Assembly: GCA_040394475.1 (NCBI GenBank)
Contig: JBEBSD010000050.1
Span: 1-45,712 of the forward strand
Direction: 5' to 3'
Length of the DNA: 45,712 nucleotides
Origin: JBEBSD01 sp040394475
GTDB taxonomy: Bacteria; Bacteroidota; Bacteroidia; Cytophagales; Spirosomataceae
The translations under genes were made by a program, and so were the position numbers. Positions 21,972 to 31,099 of the stretch are shown piece by piece; the stretch's first letter is position 1; every line of letters starts with the position of its first letter. The notes under the pieces were generated by a model. It ran no database searches and was not told the DNA's origin. It saw only the letters and a list, made by a program, of their open reading frames with translations.

Positions 21972-23143
21972 AATTAATCAACCTCCAGGTCTTTAAATCA
22001 TTTTTCAAATCCGGTTCGGCCAGTGGAATTCTGCTGTTGTCCTGTGTGCTGGTAGCCATTGGATGGGCCAACTCCCCTTACGGAGGCGTTCTGGAACAAA
22101 TCCTGGCAACCCCGCTGGGCGGGAACCCGGCCGGGGTGCAATTACGCTATCCCCTGTTAACCTGGATCAACGACGGTCTGATGGCAGTTTTTTTTCTCAT
22201 GGTGGGGCTGGAGATCAAGCGGGAACTGGTCGAAGGGGAGCTCTCTTCCTTTCGAAAGGCGGCGCTTCCTGTTTTTGCGGCGTTGGGCGGTGTGCTGGCG
22301 CCGGCCCTGATCTATACGTTATTTAATAAAGGAACACCGACAGCCGGCGGGTGGGGAATTCCGATGGCAACGGATATCGCATTCGCGCTTGCCATTATCG
22401 GGCTTCTGGGAAAGCGGGTACCGGTATCGCTCAAAATATTCCTGGCGGCACTGGCCATTGTGGATGACCTGATGGCGATTCTCGTGATTGCACTGTTTTA
22501 TTCTACCGAAATACAGCTGCATTACCTGGTGTATGCCGGGGCGGTCACCTTGCTGCTGACGCTCTTCAACCGCATGGGAGTGCGGCGCCTGGTATTTTAT
22601 GTAGTGCCGGGTTTGCTGATCTGGTACTTCATCCACCACTCCGGGATTCATGCGACAATTGCCGGGGTGATAACGGCGTTTACACTTCCGACCACGCCGG
22701 ATTCGCGGGAATCGCCGCTGGAAAAACTGGAACATCTCCTGTTGCAGCCGGTTAACTTCGTCATCATGCCGCTTTTCGCACTTGCCAATACGAACATTGT
22801 ATTGGAAGCCGGTATGCTGGAAGGACTCGCAACGCCGCTGGGACTGGGAATTGTGCTGGGATTATTGGTGGGAAAACCGGTGGGGATTTCGCTGTTTTCG
22901 TGGCTGGCCGTAAAGTCCGGGATATGCCAGCTTCCGACAAACGCACACTGGAAACAGCTGATCGGAGCCGGTATGTTGGGAGGGATTGGCTTTACAATGT
23001 CCATTTTTATTGCTATTTTGTCCTTTACCGGGCAAACAGCGCTTCTGGCGGAGGCCAAGTTCGCTGTGCTGACGGGGTCTGTTCTTTCGGGAATAGTGGG
23101 ATTCAGCATGTTGCGCCTGCTGCATAAAAACGATTCCCGGTGA
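21968..23143 (+). CDS. nhaA: NhaA Na+/H+ antiporter
   Basis: A 391-residue inner-membrane antiporter that expels Na+ in exchange for protons. It shows the family layout: about 12 membrane segments, the discontinuous-helix motif MATDIAFALAIIGLLGKRVP with Asp136 (E. coli Asp133), and the transport pair Asp166-Asp167 in LAIVDDLMAILVIALF (E. coli Asp163/Asp164). A late G-IGFTMSIFI segment is also conserved. The length matches E. coli NhaA. No NhaR-like regulator is next to it. A small exported protein gene follows 48 nt downstream and may be cotranscribed. Confidence 0.96.
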   Translation: MKLINLQVFKSFFKSGSASGILLLSCVLVAIGWANSPYGGVLEQILATPLGGNPAGVQLRYPLLTWINDGLMAVFFLMVGLEIKRELVEGELSSFRKAALPVFAALGGVLAPALIYTLFNKGTPTAGGWGIPMATDIAFALAIIGLLGKRVPVSLKIFLAALAIVDDLMAILVIALFYSTEIQLHYLVYAGAVTLLLTLFNRMGVRRLVFYVVPGLLIWYFIHHSGIHATIAGVITAFTLPTTPDSRESPLEKLEHLLLQPVNFVIMPLFALANTNIVLEAGMLEGLATPLGLGIVLGLLVGKPVGISLFSWLAVKSGICQLPTNAHWKQLIGAGMLGGIGFTMSIFIAILSFTGQTALLAEAKFAVLTGSVLSGIVGFSMLRLLHKNDSR

Positions 23144-23191
23144 TGCAGGCAGGATAGGTAATGATTGTTCATTTTTACCAGTTAATGGCCT

Positions 23192-23656
23192 ATGAAGTGG
23201 TTGCTTTTTATGAGTTTAGGGTTGGCAGGGATTGCATCTTATGGCCAGCGGAACACCGTCTACGTGGAAGCCCTGGGACCGGGGTACTTTCTGTCAGCGA
23301 ACATCGACAAACGGTTTGATCAGTCTAATTACGGTTTTGGCTACCGGTTGGGGATCGGGCTTTCGAACCCCTCCGATGGCCCGGGTATTATCGTCCCGGC
23401 CGGACTGAACTACCTTGCCGGGACGGGAAAGCACCATTTTCTGGTTGGACTGACGGCTTCGCTGGGAAAATTGCCGGACTGGGTTACCAGGCACGAGACC
23501 GGCGGCTTCGGGGCGACCCTTTCCGGAGAGATGGGATACCGGTACGCCCCGACCGACCGCGGCCTGATGTTTCAGCTAACCTGGAACCCGCAGCCTTTGT
23601 CTCCCGACATTGGAAGACTAACATGGTTCGGGGCAGCGTTGGGTTATGTATTCTGA
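23192..23656 (+). CDS. Small exported barrel-like protein, unknown function
   Basis: A 154-residue protein with a signal peptide (MKWLLFMSLGLAGIASYGQ). The mature part has short beta strands rich in Gly and aromatic residues: TVYVEALGPGYFLSANIDKR, GFGYRLGIGLSN, HHFLVGLTASLG, ATLSGEMGYRYAP and WFGAALGYVF, ending in Phe. This fits a small outer-membrane beta barrel, although no named family is recognised. It lies 48 nt after nhaA on the same strand and ends 4 bases before the convergent membrane gene. Confidence 0.7.
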   Translation: MKWLLFMSLGLAGIASYGQRNTVYVEALGPGYFLSANIDKRFDQSNYGFGYRLGIGLSNPSDGPGIIVPAGLNYLAGTGKHHFLVGLTASLGKLPDWVTRHETGGFGATLSGEMGYRYAPTDRGLMFQLTWNPQPLSPDIGRLTWFGAALGYVF

Positions 23657-23660
23657 CAAC

Positions 23661-24023
23661 TCATCCGGCCGAAAGTTTGTCCAGGTAACTTCCCGAAATT
23701 TTATTGAAATCCAGTTTCTTCTGAACGGATCGTAAAATAAAATAGATGGTCCAGGCGACAAACAGCACAAATGCCAGCATAAACGATACGACCAGCATGG
23801 AGGGTCCCGCCTGCATCGAGGTCAGCAGGCCATCCACCGGTATCCCCCAAAAGTAACAGGCGCTGACACCGGTGTCGCTGACGGTGCAGTTCAGCTTAAC
23901 GGCGAGCGTGTCAGCCAGCGCGGCCATTCCAAACGGGGCATAAGCGATCATAATGATGATCAGGTACCCGAACAGCAGCTTCCCCAATTTCCTGTTGATT
24001 GTTTTAATTTCCAAACGTTTCAT
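23661..24023 (-). CDS. Small membrane protein, two transmembrane segments, unknown
   Basis: A 120-residue protein with one hydrophobic segment at about 16-38 (LLFGYLIIIMIAYAPFGMAA) and another at about 76-97 (VVSFMLAFVLFVAWTIYFIL). The loop between them holds two cysteines (NCTVSDTGVSACYFWGIP), which could form a disulfide if the loop is periplasmic. The C-terminal tail is charged (SVQKKLDFNKISGSYLDKLS). No family is recognised. It has a near-consensus promoter (24184-24215) and a leader that contains a perfect 19-bp hairpin. Confidence 0.65.
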   Translation of the reverse strand: MKRLEIKTINRKLGKLLFGYLIIIMIAYAPFGMAALADTLAVKLNCTVSDTGVSACYFWGIPVDGLLTSMQAGPSMLVVSFMLAFVLFVAWTIYFILRSVQKKLDFNKISGSYLDKLSAG

Positions 24024-24089
24024 AGTTCATGACTTTTAATGATACATACTGACTCTCGCAGAACCCGTCCCGGATCGGCCCGACCGTCA

Positions 24090-24131
24090 AATAACTCCCG
24101 GATCCATATACGTATGGATCCGGGAGTTATT
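24090..24131 (-). terminator. Perfect 19-bp-stem hairpin between sbcC and the membrane gene
   Basis: Left arm AATAACTCCCGGATCCATA (24090-24108), loop of 4 nt, right arm a perfect complement (24113-24131). It is 125 nt past the sbcC stop and also lies in the leader of the next gene. The tail on the minus strand is only TTATTTG-like, so it could be a terminator for sbcDC, an attenuator, or both. Confidence 0.55.
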
Positions 24132-24183
24132 GCTTACATAACAAGAATGTAATGAGATCGTTAGCTGATCGGATGGGTTTGAA

Positions 24184-24215
24184 CGAAGATACAAAATAAC
24201 CGGACAATAACCAAA
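24184..24215 (-). promoter_or_regulatory. Bacteroidota-type promoter for the 23661-24023 gene
   Basis: On the minus strand: TTTG (24212-24215), a 20-nt spacer, then TATCTTCG (24184-24191), one base off TAnnTTTG. The start point would be near 24178, giving a leader of about 155 nt. Confidence 0.5.
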
Positions 24216-24255
24216 TTATGCCCAGTTATACCTATACGTTACCGATGAGTTCCGG

Positions 24256-27200
24256 TCAATAATTGGACCGTACGATCACCTTGCTCTTGCCATTGAGTTG
24301 TTTGCTTACCTGGATTTGTACGGGAATGCGTTCCGTCATTTCCTGTACATGGGAAATGACCCCAACCTTCCGGCCCTGGTTGTGGAGGCGTTCCAGGGCG
24401 TCCATGGCGATGTTCAGGGTGTCCGGATCGAGGGAGCCAAACCCTTCGTCGATAAACAGCGACTCTACTTTCATACGGCTGGAAGAAAGAGAGGCAAGCC
24501 CCAGGGCGAGCGCCAGGGATACCAGAAACGACTCTCCCCCGGAAAGCGAATAGACAGTCCGGACTTCATTTCCCATGTCCTGATCAAGGACCTGGAGTCC
24601 CAGGGTACTGGGGATGCGCTGAAGGAGGTAGCGCCTGCTCAGCATTTCAAGGTGGATGTTGGCATAGCTGAGCAATACATCCAGGGTATATTCCTGCGCA
24701 ATCTGGCGAAATTTCTTACCGTCGGCCGAACCGATACTATCGTTAAGCCTGGCCCAGTTTTCTACGATCAGTGCTTTTTTCTCAATTGTTTGCAGCAAGC
24801 CTTTTATCCGGTGTTTGTTTGCTTCGTCCTGGCGCAGGAGAACAGTGATCCGGCTTTGTTCCTGGATTGTTTGCTGCAGCGCTTCCCGGGCTTCGGTCCA
24901 CAGCAGGGTAAGCTGCTCCGGCGAACGGTCGGATCCCTGCTGCTGCAGGTGATCCTGCAGCTGTGCGTTCCGTTCATTCCACACCGACAAGGCATGCGTA
25001 ACGGCATCGTCCGTCACCCGTAAGGCATCGCGTTCGGAGGCAATCCATTCCGGTGTGAGGGTTAACAGTGCAACAAGTTCGTCTTCTTCCAGAGGCGGGA
25101 CCACCCGGGCATTATAAGAAGCCAGCCATTGCCGGATGCTTTCGCGATAGCCGGCCAGTTGCTGCTGCAATGTAAGTATCTCCGCCTCGGACTGCTCTAT
25201 TTGCGTCTTGGTACGTGTAAACAGGGTATGGAGTTTTTCACGTTCCTCCTGAAGGGCAGTTACAGTTTGCTGTGCGGTCTCCACCGCCTGTTTCAGCCTC
25301 CGCTCCACCAGGTTAACGGCTTCCCCGTTAAAAATCTGCTTCCGCGTGCCGGTCAGTGCATCGAGTTCTTCCGTCCTGTCGGAAAGTGTTTTCTTCTTTT
25401 GGAGGACATCCTCCTGCAGATGCTGCGCCTGTTCCTGCAACGCCTGCAGGTTGGCGGACAAAATGCCGTGCTGCCGGGTATCTTCTTCAAACTGCTGCTG
25501 CTGCGATTTCCATTGTTCTGAAAACTGTTTGATTTGTTGCAGGAATAACTCCGGCTTTTGTTTCCAATGTTCAAACCAGTTTGCGGTCGGAAAATAAGGG
25601 CTCAGGTTTTGTTCCGTTTCAGACAGCAGGGCGGTCGCGTTCGTCTGATCGCGGTGATGCTGCTGCAATTGTTCCCGAAGAGATTCCAGGGCACGTTCTG
25701 TATCTTTGAGACGATTGGTATTTTCCGTCAGTTGTTTATCCAGGCGTTCTGTCTCCTGTCGGAGGAGGTCTAGCTGCTCCTGCTGTATTTTATAATGCCG
25801 GATTTGCTCCTGCAGCCTTTTCTGAATGGCTCTTTTCTCCGATAAATGCTGCAGGAGCCAGTCGGCTTTTTGTTCGTCGGGCAGAGCGGTGCAGGCAGCA
25901 GGGACCTCGAAACTGTCCCAGCCTTCCTGCAGCTGCCGGAGCTCCGCATCTCTCAGCGCCAGGTCAGCCAATTGGGCGGCAATCATTTTTTCCAGCTGGA
26001 GACCGTTTTCCTGCAGGCTGCTGTGGGTAGTCAGGCAAGTGGTATAAGTGGTTTCATGCTGCCGGTGACCTGTTTCCAATGCCGCCAGCACCTGGTCCAG
26101 CCGGGGATGATGCGATGTATACGGATGCGCGGTGCTGCCGCAAACCGGGCACGGGTCTCCGGGCAGCAGCTGCGCACGCAGCGATTCCACATTTTCGGCC
26201 GCGGCAAGACGGGCTTTTTCCATCATACGCAGGGAGGTCTCCCATTGTATTTTAGCATCGGAGAGCCGGGCAGCGGCTTTTGCCAGCTGTTCTTTCTGAT
26301 GGCTGAGTTGTTCTTGATGATCGGCATTGGCCCGTTGTAAGGATTGGTAGTCCAGCATTGCCTTGTAGCGTACTTTCCAATGCGCGATCGCTGCAATGAT
26401 CGTCTCTACCTGGGCATCGGCAAGTCCTTTATCCTGCTCGAGTGCGGCAACCGAAACGGCAGCCTGTACGTCGCGCTGTACCTGGTAGGTTTGCTGCAGC
26501 GTCTCCAGTTGCTGCCGGGCCCCTGCCAGTTGGCTTACCAGCGTCGTTTTTTGCTGTTCACGTGCGCTGATCGCTTCCCCGGCCTTTTGGACAGGTGCTG
26601 AAAGCGATTGAAGGGCGATCAGCTGCTTATGGGCGTCTTCCAGTTTCGAAAGGATGAACTGTTGGTTTTCTGCGATCGGCTGCCGGGAAACGTGTTGGCT
26701 TTTCCAGTTCGCCAGCCGGTCGATGCGCTCCGAAAGCTGTTTTTCCTCCAGTTGTTTTTTTTCCAGTACCTGCTGTTGCTGCTGCCATTTTTCTTCGGAA
26801 GCGCGCAGTTCAGCGGCAGCTTGGGCCGTCTGTTTCTTCCTTTCGTCCAGCTGTACGTCCAGTGCTTTGGCAGCGTCTGAAAGCGGCTGCGCTTCTTCGC
26901 GGGCCCTGGTATGTGCAGCGAGCTCCGCGACTGCCGTTTCCAACCGTTTATCCAAGTCGTTTTGTCGGACCTGCAGGTGTTCCAGGCTTGCTTGCTGCTG
27001 CTGCAATGCAGTCGTTTTATCGGTCAGGCCTTTTTCTGCAGTTTGACGCCCAGTCACCCAGGTACGCGCCGGTTGTACCCACTCTGCCTGCCTGAGCCGC
27101 TGTTCCCGGGCTGCGGCGTCTTTTTTTTCGGCCAGCGCCTTCTCATGAGCGGCAGTCGCCTGCGCCAATCCTTTCTGAAGCGCTGCCAACCGCTCCTGCC

Positions 27201-27993
27201 AGCCGATTTCACGTTTTAAAGCGTCGACAGCCTCCTGCTGCAGGCTCAGGGTGGTCGTCAGCGCCTCCTGCTGCTGCACATGGAGGGACAATTCCTCAGG
27301 CGTGAGGGTCGGAATCCCTTCACGCTGCAGGTTGAGCTCCCGCAGTTCCTGGGCCTCATTCCGGTGATTTTCGAAGACCTGCCTGGAAATATCCGAGTAA
27401 ACTGAGGTGCCGGTCAGTTTTTCCAGCAAGGCGGATTTTTCGTCTTTACCGGCTTTTAAAAAGGCCGTAAAATCGCCCTGCGCCAGCAGGACCGAACGGG
27501 TAAACTGTTCGAAATTCAACCCCACCAGGCGTTCTGTTTCTGCAAGCAGTTCTGTTTTTTTGCCCGGGATGTCCGTATGGGTGCTGCAATTCCTGAGGGA
27601 AACCGTAAAGGCTTGTAAACTTCCGTCCGCCCTGTTTCTTGCCCGCCTGACGCTCCAGGTTGCCTGGTAATGCTGTCCATCGATCCCCTCGAATTCGACT
27701 GCGGCATATCCTTCTGCCGTGCCGTCGCGCAAGATGCCTCTTGCATCGCTCTGGCTGATGGTGCTGCCCTGCACATCCAGGATATCGATCCCCATTTCTT
27801 TTGCCTGGACGTACCGGGGGGTTTTGGCATACAGCGCCAGGCAGAGCGCATCCAGAATGGTCGATTTTCCCGAACCGGTTGGCCCGGTGATGGCAAAGAT
27901 ACCGGCAGCGCGCAGGGGTTCCTGTGTAAAATCGATCTCGGTAACGCCTTCAAGCGAAGCCAGGTTTTTAATGCGAATGGCTGTTATTCTCAT
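24256..27993 (-). CDS. sbcC: SbcC, exonuclease subunit C (Rad50-like)
   Basis: A 1245-residue SMC-like ATPase. The N-terminal ATPase half has Walker A GPTGSGKST at 37-45. Two very long coiled-coil arms rich in Gln, Glu and Leu flank a zinc hook, CPVC at 615-618. The C-terminal ATPase half has signature SLSGGESFLVSLAL (~1148) and Walker B LFIDEGFGSLD (~1178). With SbcD it forms the Mre11-Rad50-type nuclease that cuts hairpins and blocked DNA ends at stalled forks. The gene overlaps sbcD by 26 nt, so the two are translated together. The start at 27993 fits the family (MRITAIRIKNLASLEG). Length is in the normal range of about 1050-1250. Confidence 0.96.
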   Translation of the reverse strand: MRITAIRIKNLASLEGVTEIDFTQEPLRAAGIFAITGPTGSGKSTILDALCLALYAKTPRYVQAKEMGIDILDVQGSTISQSDARGILRDGTAEGYAAVEFEGIDGQHYQATWSVRRARNRADGSLQAFTVSLRNCSTHTDIPGKKTELLAETERLVGLNFEQFTRSVLLAQGDFTAFLKAGKDEKSALLEKLTGTSVYSDISRQVFENHRNEAQELRELNLQREGIPTLTPEELSLHVQQQEALTTTLSLQQEAVDALKREIGWQERLAALQKGLAQATAAHEKALAEKKDAAAREQRLRQAEWVQPARTWVTGRQTAEKGLTDKTTALQQQQASLEHLQVRQNDLDKRLETAVAELAAHTRAREEAQPLSDAAKALDVQLDERKKQTAQAAAELRASEEKWQQQQQVLEKKQLEEKQLSERIDRLANWKSQHVSRQPIAENQQFILSKLEDAHKQLIALQSLSAPVQKAGEAISAREQQKTTLVSQLAGARQQLETLQQTYQVQRDVQAAVSVAALEQDKGLADAQVETIIAAIAHWKVRYKAMLDYQSLQRANADHQEQLSHQKEQLAKAAARLSDAKIQWETSLRMMEKARLAAAENVESLRAQLLPGDPCPVCGSTAHPYTSHHPRLDQVLAALETGHRQHETTYTTCLTTHSSLQENGLQLEKMIAAQLADLALRDAELRQLQEGWDSFEVPAACTALPDEQKADWLLQHLSEKRAIQKRLQEQIRHYKIQQEQLDLLRQETERLDKQLTENTNRLKDTERALESLREQLQQHHRDQTNATALLSETEQNLSPYFPTANWFEHWKQKPELFLQQIKQFSEQWKSQQQQFEEDTRQHGILSANLQALQEQAQHLQEDVLQKKKTLSDRTEELDALTGTRKQIFNGEAVNLVERRLKQAVETAQQTVTALQEEREKLHTLFTRTKTQIEQSEAEILTLQQQLAGYRESIRQWLASYNARVVPPLEEDELVALLTLTPEWIASERDALRVTDDAVTHALSVWNERNAQLQDHLQQQGSDRSPEQLTLLWTEAREALQQTIQEQSRITVLLRQDEANKHRIKGLLQTIEKKALIVENWARLNDSIGSADGKKFRQIAQEYTLDVLLSYANIHLEMLSRRYLLQRIPSTLGLQVLDQDMGNEVRTVYSLSGGESFLVSLALALGLASLSSSRMKVESLFIDEGFGSLDPDTLNIAMDALERLHNQGRKVGVISHVQEMTERIPVQIQVSKQLNGKSKVIVRSNY

Positions 27994-29230
27994 GCTGTTG
28001 TTCTGTTTGCGCCACGACCTGGTTAAATAACTGAACGAGTGCGACAGGGACAGGTTGTTGGTATTTAGACTGGTATACTCTGGAAAAAATATCCAGCGGC
28101 CGGAGTTCCCGGAGCTGATCCGGTGTCACCTGTGGTGTAGCGGTTCCGGGGGAAACGGCCTGAGGATACCGGACATTTATTTTGGCCAGCCGGCCGTATT
28201 TCCCCTGTAATGCTGTTTCTATTTTATGCCGCAGCGCCGGTTCCGGTCCGTCCAGCAGTACCCGGATTTCCAGGTAAGGGGCTACCTCCGGGCGACCGGC
28301 AGCTTCAGGTAATTGCCCGATAGCCTGTAAAACTTCAGGCAGCGTACGATGTACGGCGGGGACACGCTGCAGGGGTATTGAAACCGGAACTTCCAGTGGC
28401 TCCAGGTTGCGGATGGCAGTTTCCTCGAGATCCAGGAGGATTACCTGGTGCCTGTAGTGCAGTTCTGAGAAGGACATTGGGAGCGGGCTGCCGCAATACC
28501 GGACATGCTGCCTGCCGCCTATACGCTGGGCTTTGTGGATATGTCCCAGTGCAACATACCGGATATCTTCGTGGAAAGCACTGGCCGGGATACTTTCTAC
28601 TCCCCCCATGATCAGCCGCTCGGTTTGGTCCATATCCGTAATTTCGGCCTGTTGCAAATGCAAATGCCCCATGGCAATAACGGCCTGACCCGCTTCTTTC
28701 TTCTCCAGCACATGCGCATATGCCTCCTGGTACAGCGCCGCTACGCCGTCGGTATACGGGTTTTCAGAATGGGGCAGCGCCGGGTAGTCGCCTATGCGCA
28801 GGAACGGCACGGCCATGCACCAGGCTTTGGTAATTCCTTCCCGGTTTTTCAGCGGGATGGTAAGCTTTTCAAAATCAATGTTCCCTTCAGCCTCCTTTTC
28901 CACCCAACCAATAATGTGAATATTCGAGGATTCCAGCAGTGGCTTCGGGGACTCCAGCCTGGAAGGGGAGTCGTGGTTACCGGCGGTGATGATCACCTGC
29001 AGGGACGGGTTTGCCTGCACCGATTGCCGGAGAAAGGTATAGAACATCTTAATGGAAACTGCCGAAGGATTGGCCATGTCGAAGATATCGCCGCTGATGA
29101 GCAGCACGTCAATTTTCCTTTCAGTCAGCGTTGCCACCAGCCAATCCAGGAATTGCTGATGTTCATACGTGCGGTCATAACCGTGAAACAACTGGCCAAT
29201 GTGCCAGTCGGCGGTATGGAGAATTTTCAT
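27968..29230 (-). CDS. sbcD: SbcD, exonuclease subunit D (Mre11-like)
   Basis: A 420-residue metallophosphoesterase nuclease. Metal ligands appear in the usual order: Asp8 and His10 (ADWHIG), Asp48 (SGDIFD), Asn85-His86-Asp87 (GNHDS), then GHLHLQ and GHIHKA. The C-terminal part is the SbcD capping and SbcC-binding region. It provides the double-strand exonuclease and endonuclease activity of the complex, using Mn2+. It is first in the sbcDC operon and divergent from the SBF-like transporter gene. Confidence 0.96.
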   Translation of the reverse strand: MKILHTADWHIGQLFHGYDRTYEHQQFLDWLVATLTERKIDVLLISGDIFDMANPSAVSIKMFYTFLRQSVQANPSLQVIITAGNHDSPSRLESPKPLLESSNIHIIGWVEKEAEGNIDFEKLTIPLKNREGITKAWCMAVPFLRIGDYPALPHSENPYTDGVAALYQEAYAHVLEKKEAGQAVIAMGHLHLQQAEITDMDQTERLIMGGVESIPASAFHEDIRYVALGHIHKAQRIGGRQHVRYCGSPLPMSFSELHYRHQVILLDLEETAIRNLEPLEVPVSIPLQRVPAVHRTLPEVLQAIGQLPEAAGRPEVAPYLEIRVLLDGPEPALRHKIETALQGKYGRLAKINVRYPQAVSPGTATPQVTPDQLRELRPLDIFSRVYQSKYQQPVPVALVQLFNQVVAQTEQQHENNSHSH

Positions 29231-29405
29231 CCGATACGAAGTTTTACTTTTTACAGCGGCGCAGGCCGCCGGATGGCGCCCGTACCACTGTGCAGGTCAT
29301 AATGGCGTACAATATAATCCTATTTATTTGTATAATCGGGCAGGATTCTTCATACTTACGCTTGAAAGTAATCCCGTTAACGTTATTACCGGATACCGTT
29401 TGCTG

Positions 29406-30401
29406 ATGAAGCGCATGATCGAAGCCGGCCGGAAATTCGGGTTGGATGGTTTTCTGGCCTCCTTGTTGTTCGTGATCCTCCTGGCGTATTGTTTCCCCGG
29501 GCCGGGAACAAAGGACAGTCCTTATCAACTGGCCCCGATCGCGACATTCGGTGTTTCCGTGATCTTTTTTTTCTATGGATTACGGTTAAGTCCTGCGAAA
29601 TTAAGGGACGGGCTCAGCAATTGGCGCCTGCATCTGTTGATTCATTCAGCCACGTTTCTGATTTTCCCTTTGATTGCCCTGCTTGTCCGCCCGTTTTTCG
29701 GCGGTGACGAAATGCTGTGGCTGGGTATCTTCTTTCTTTGTATTCTGCCCTCTACGGTATCTTCATCGGTGGTGATGGTCGGATTGGCAGGGGGCAACCT
29801 TCCTGCTGCCATCTTTAATGCCAGCATTTCCAGTTTATTGGGGGTTTTTATCACGCCCGTCTGGCTCGGACTGGTAATCCGGCATACCGCCATTGACCTG
29901 GACCTGAGCAGTGTGATTCTCACCCTGATGGTTCAGGTACTGCTGCCGGTTACACTGGGGATGCTGCTGCATGGCTTGCTGGGGAAATTCGCCGAAAAAC
30001 ATAAAAACCGGACCCGGCTTTTTGACCAGTTTACGATCCTGCTGATTGTGTATACTTCTTTCAGCGAATCGTTTGCAGGAGAGCTGTTCAGTCCCTTTGA
30101 GATACTAGATCTGGCAGGACTGGCAATCGGCATGTGCGCACTTTTCGGGAGTGTGTATTTCCTGCTGATTTTTCTTTCCGGTCTGCTGGGCTTCAGCCGG
30201 GCCGACAAAATTACCGCGACATTCTGCGGCTCTAAAAAATCACTGGTGCAGGGAGCTGTTATGGCGCAGGTATTGTTTGCCGGCGTACCCGAAGCCGGAA
30301 TAATTTTATTACCCATCATGATCTATCATTCCTTACAATTGATAATTGTAGGTATATTAGCACAAAAGCATGCGGCCGGGCAAGGCAAAACGATTGGGTA
30401 A
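29406..30401 (+). CDS. SBF-like (bile acid:sodium symporter family) transporter
   Basis: A 331-residue inner-membrane protein with about ten hydrophobic segments, matching the SBF-like family (PF13593, YfeH/P7-type) rather than true bile-acid carriers. Family signs are GVSVIFFFYGLRLSPAKLRD, LGIFFLCILPSTVSSSVVMV, GNLPAAIFNASISSLLGVFI and the crossover CGSKKSLVQGAVMAQVLFAG. The substrate is unknown; relatives move organic anions with Na+. The ATG at 29406 is chosen because the frame upstream of it lacks features; ATG 29415 is also possible. A DUF4230 gene follows after 31 nt. Confidence 0.88.
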   Translation: MKRMIEAGRKFGLDGFLASLLFVILLAYCFPGPGTKDSPYQLAPIATFGVSVIFFFYGLRLSPAKLRDGLSNWRLHLLIHSATFLIFPLIALLVRPFFGGDEMLWLGIFFLCILPSTVSSSVVMVGLAGGNLPAAIFNASISSLLGVFITPVWLGLVIRHTAIDLDLSSVILTLMVQVLLPVTLGMLLHGLLGKFAEKHKNRTRLFDQFTILLIVYTSFSESFAGELFSPFEILDLAGLAIGMCALFGSVYFLLIFLSGLLGFSRADKITATFCGSKKSLVQGAVMAQVLFAGVPEAGIILLPIMIYHSLQLIIVGILAQKHAAGQGKTIG

Positions 30402-30432
30402 AGGCAACAGGAATTAATTAACTTGATAAGGT

Positions 30433-31059
30433 GTGCGATTGATTGGATTTATTTTTCGGGTGACCGTATTGGTCTTTTTATTCATTGGAGCCGTAACAGT
30501 CTGGAAGGGTGTTCAAAGCGGGAACTGGCTGACCGGCTGGTTTGCCGTCTCATCTGACAGGGAGCGGGCCGTTCATACCCTGGTTTTGGAGGAAATGAGC
30601 GCCATGGGCAAGCTGGAGTTGGTCAAATACCATTTTAAAGATGTGGTAGAGCAGGAAATCGTCAAACAGTGGTTTCCGAATGCCAAAGCCGTTTTAATCG
30701 TCCAGGGGGAGGCCATCGGCTGTATTGACCTGAGCCTGATCCTGCCCGGCGACATTGCCGCCGGCGGCGACACGGTAGTGGTGCAATTGCCCGAGCCTGA
30801 ACTTTGTGTTTTCAAAATTGATCACAGCCGCTCCAAAGTATACAACACGGAATATGCTTTTCTGGAAGAGGGGGCGTTGATAGACCGTGCGTTTAAGCAG
30901 GCAGAAGTAAAAATCAAAGAATCGGCGCTGGAAATGGGAATCCTGGAGCAAACAAAGGAAAATGCCCGGAAAATCCTGGTTCCCTTGCTGGAAAAAACAT
31001 CCGGAAAGCCGGTGGTGGTGCAGTTCCAGATGAGCGCCCGGCTCGAAAAACTGCGTTGA
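30433..31059 (+). CDS. DUF4230 membrane-anchored protein
   Basis: A 208-residue protein starting at a GTG codon (30433). It has one N-terminal membrane segment (LIGFIFRVTVLVFLFIGAVT) and a DUF4230 ectodomain: LEEMSAMGKLELVKYHFKDV, then AVLIVQGEAIGCIDLSLI, VVVQLPEPELCVFKIDHSRS and a long charged helix (DRAFKQAEVKIKESALEMGI). The family is common in Bacteroidota and of unknown function; the fold is probably anchored outside the inner membrane. It lies 31 nt after the transporter gene and 40 nt before the glutamine-synthetase-like gene, so the three may be cotranscribed. Confidence 0.8.
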   Translation: MRLIGFIFRVTVLVFLFIGAVTVWKGVQSGNWLTGWFAVSSDRERAVHTLVLEEMSAMGKLELVKYHFKDVVEQEIVKQWFPNAKAVLIVQGEAIGCIDLSLILPGDIAAGGDTVVVQLPEPELCVFKIDHSRSKVYNTEYAFLEEGALIDRAFKQAEVKIKESALEMGILEQTKENARKILVPLLEKTSGKPVVVQFQMSARLEKLR

Positions 31060-31099
31060 AAAAGAGTAAAACAAAAACCTCGTTACCTTATACTAACCG

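Noticed and set aside
24298..27219. Many open frames on the plus strand opposite sbcC
   Set aside because: The Gln/Leu-rich coiled coil of SbcC keeps the opposite strand open; no start signals or domains are seen.
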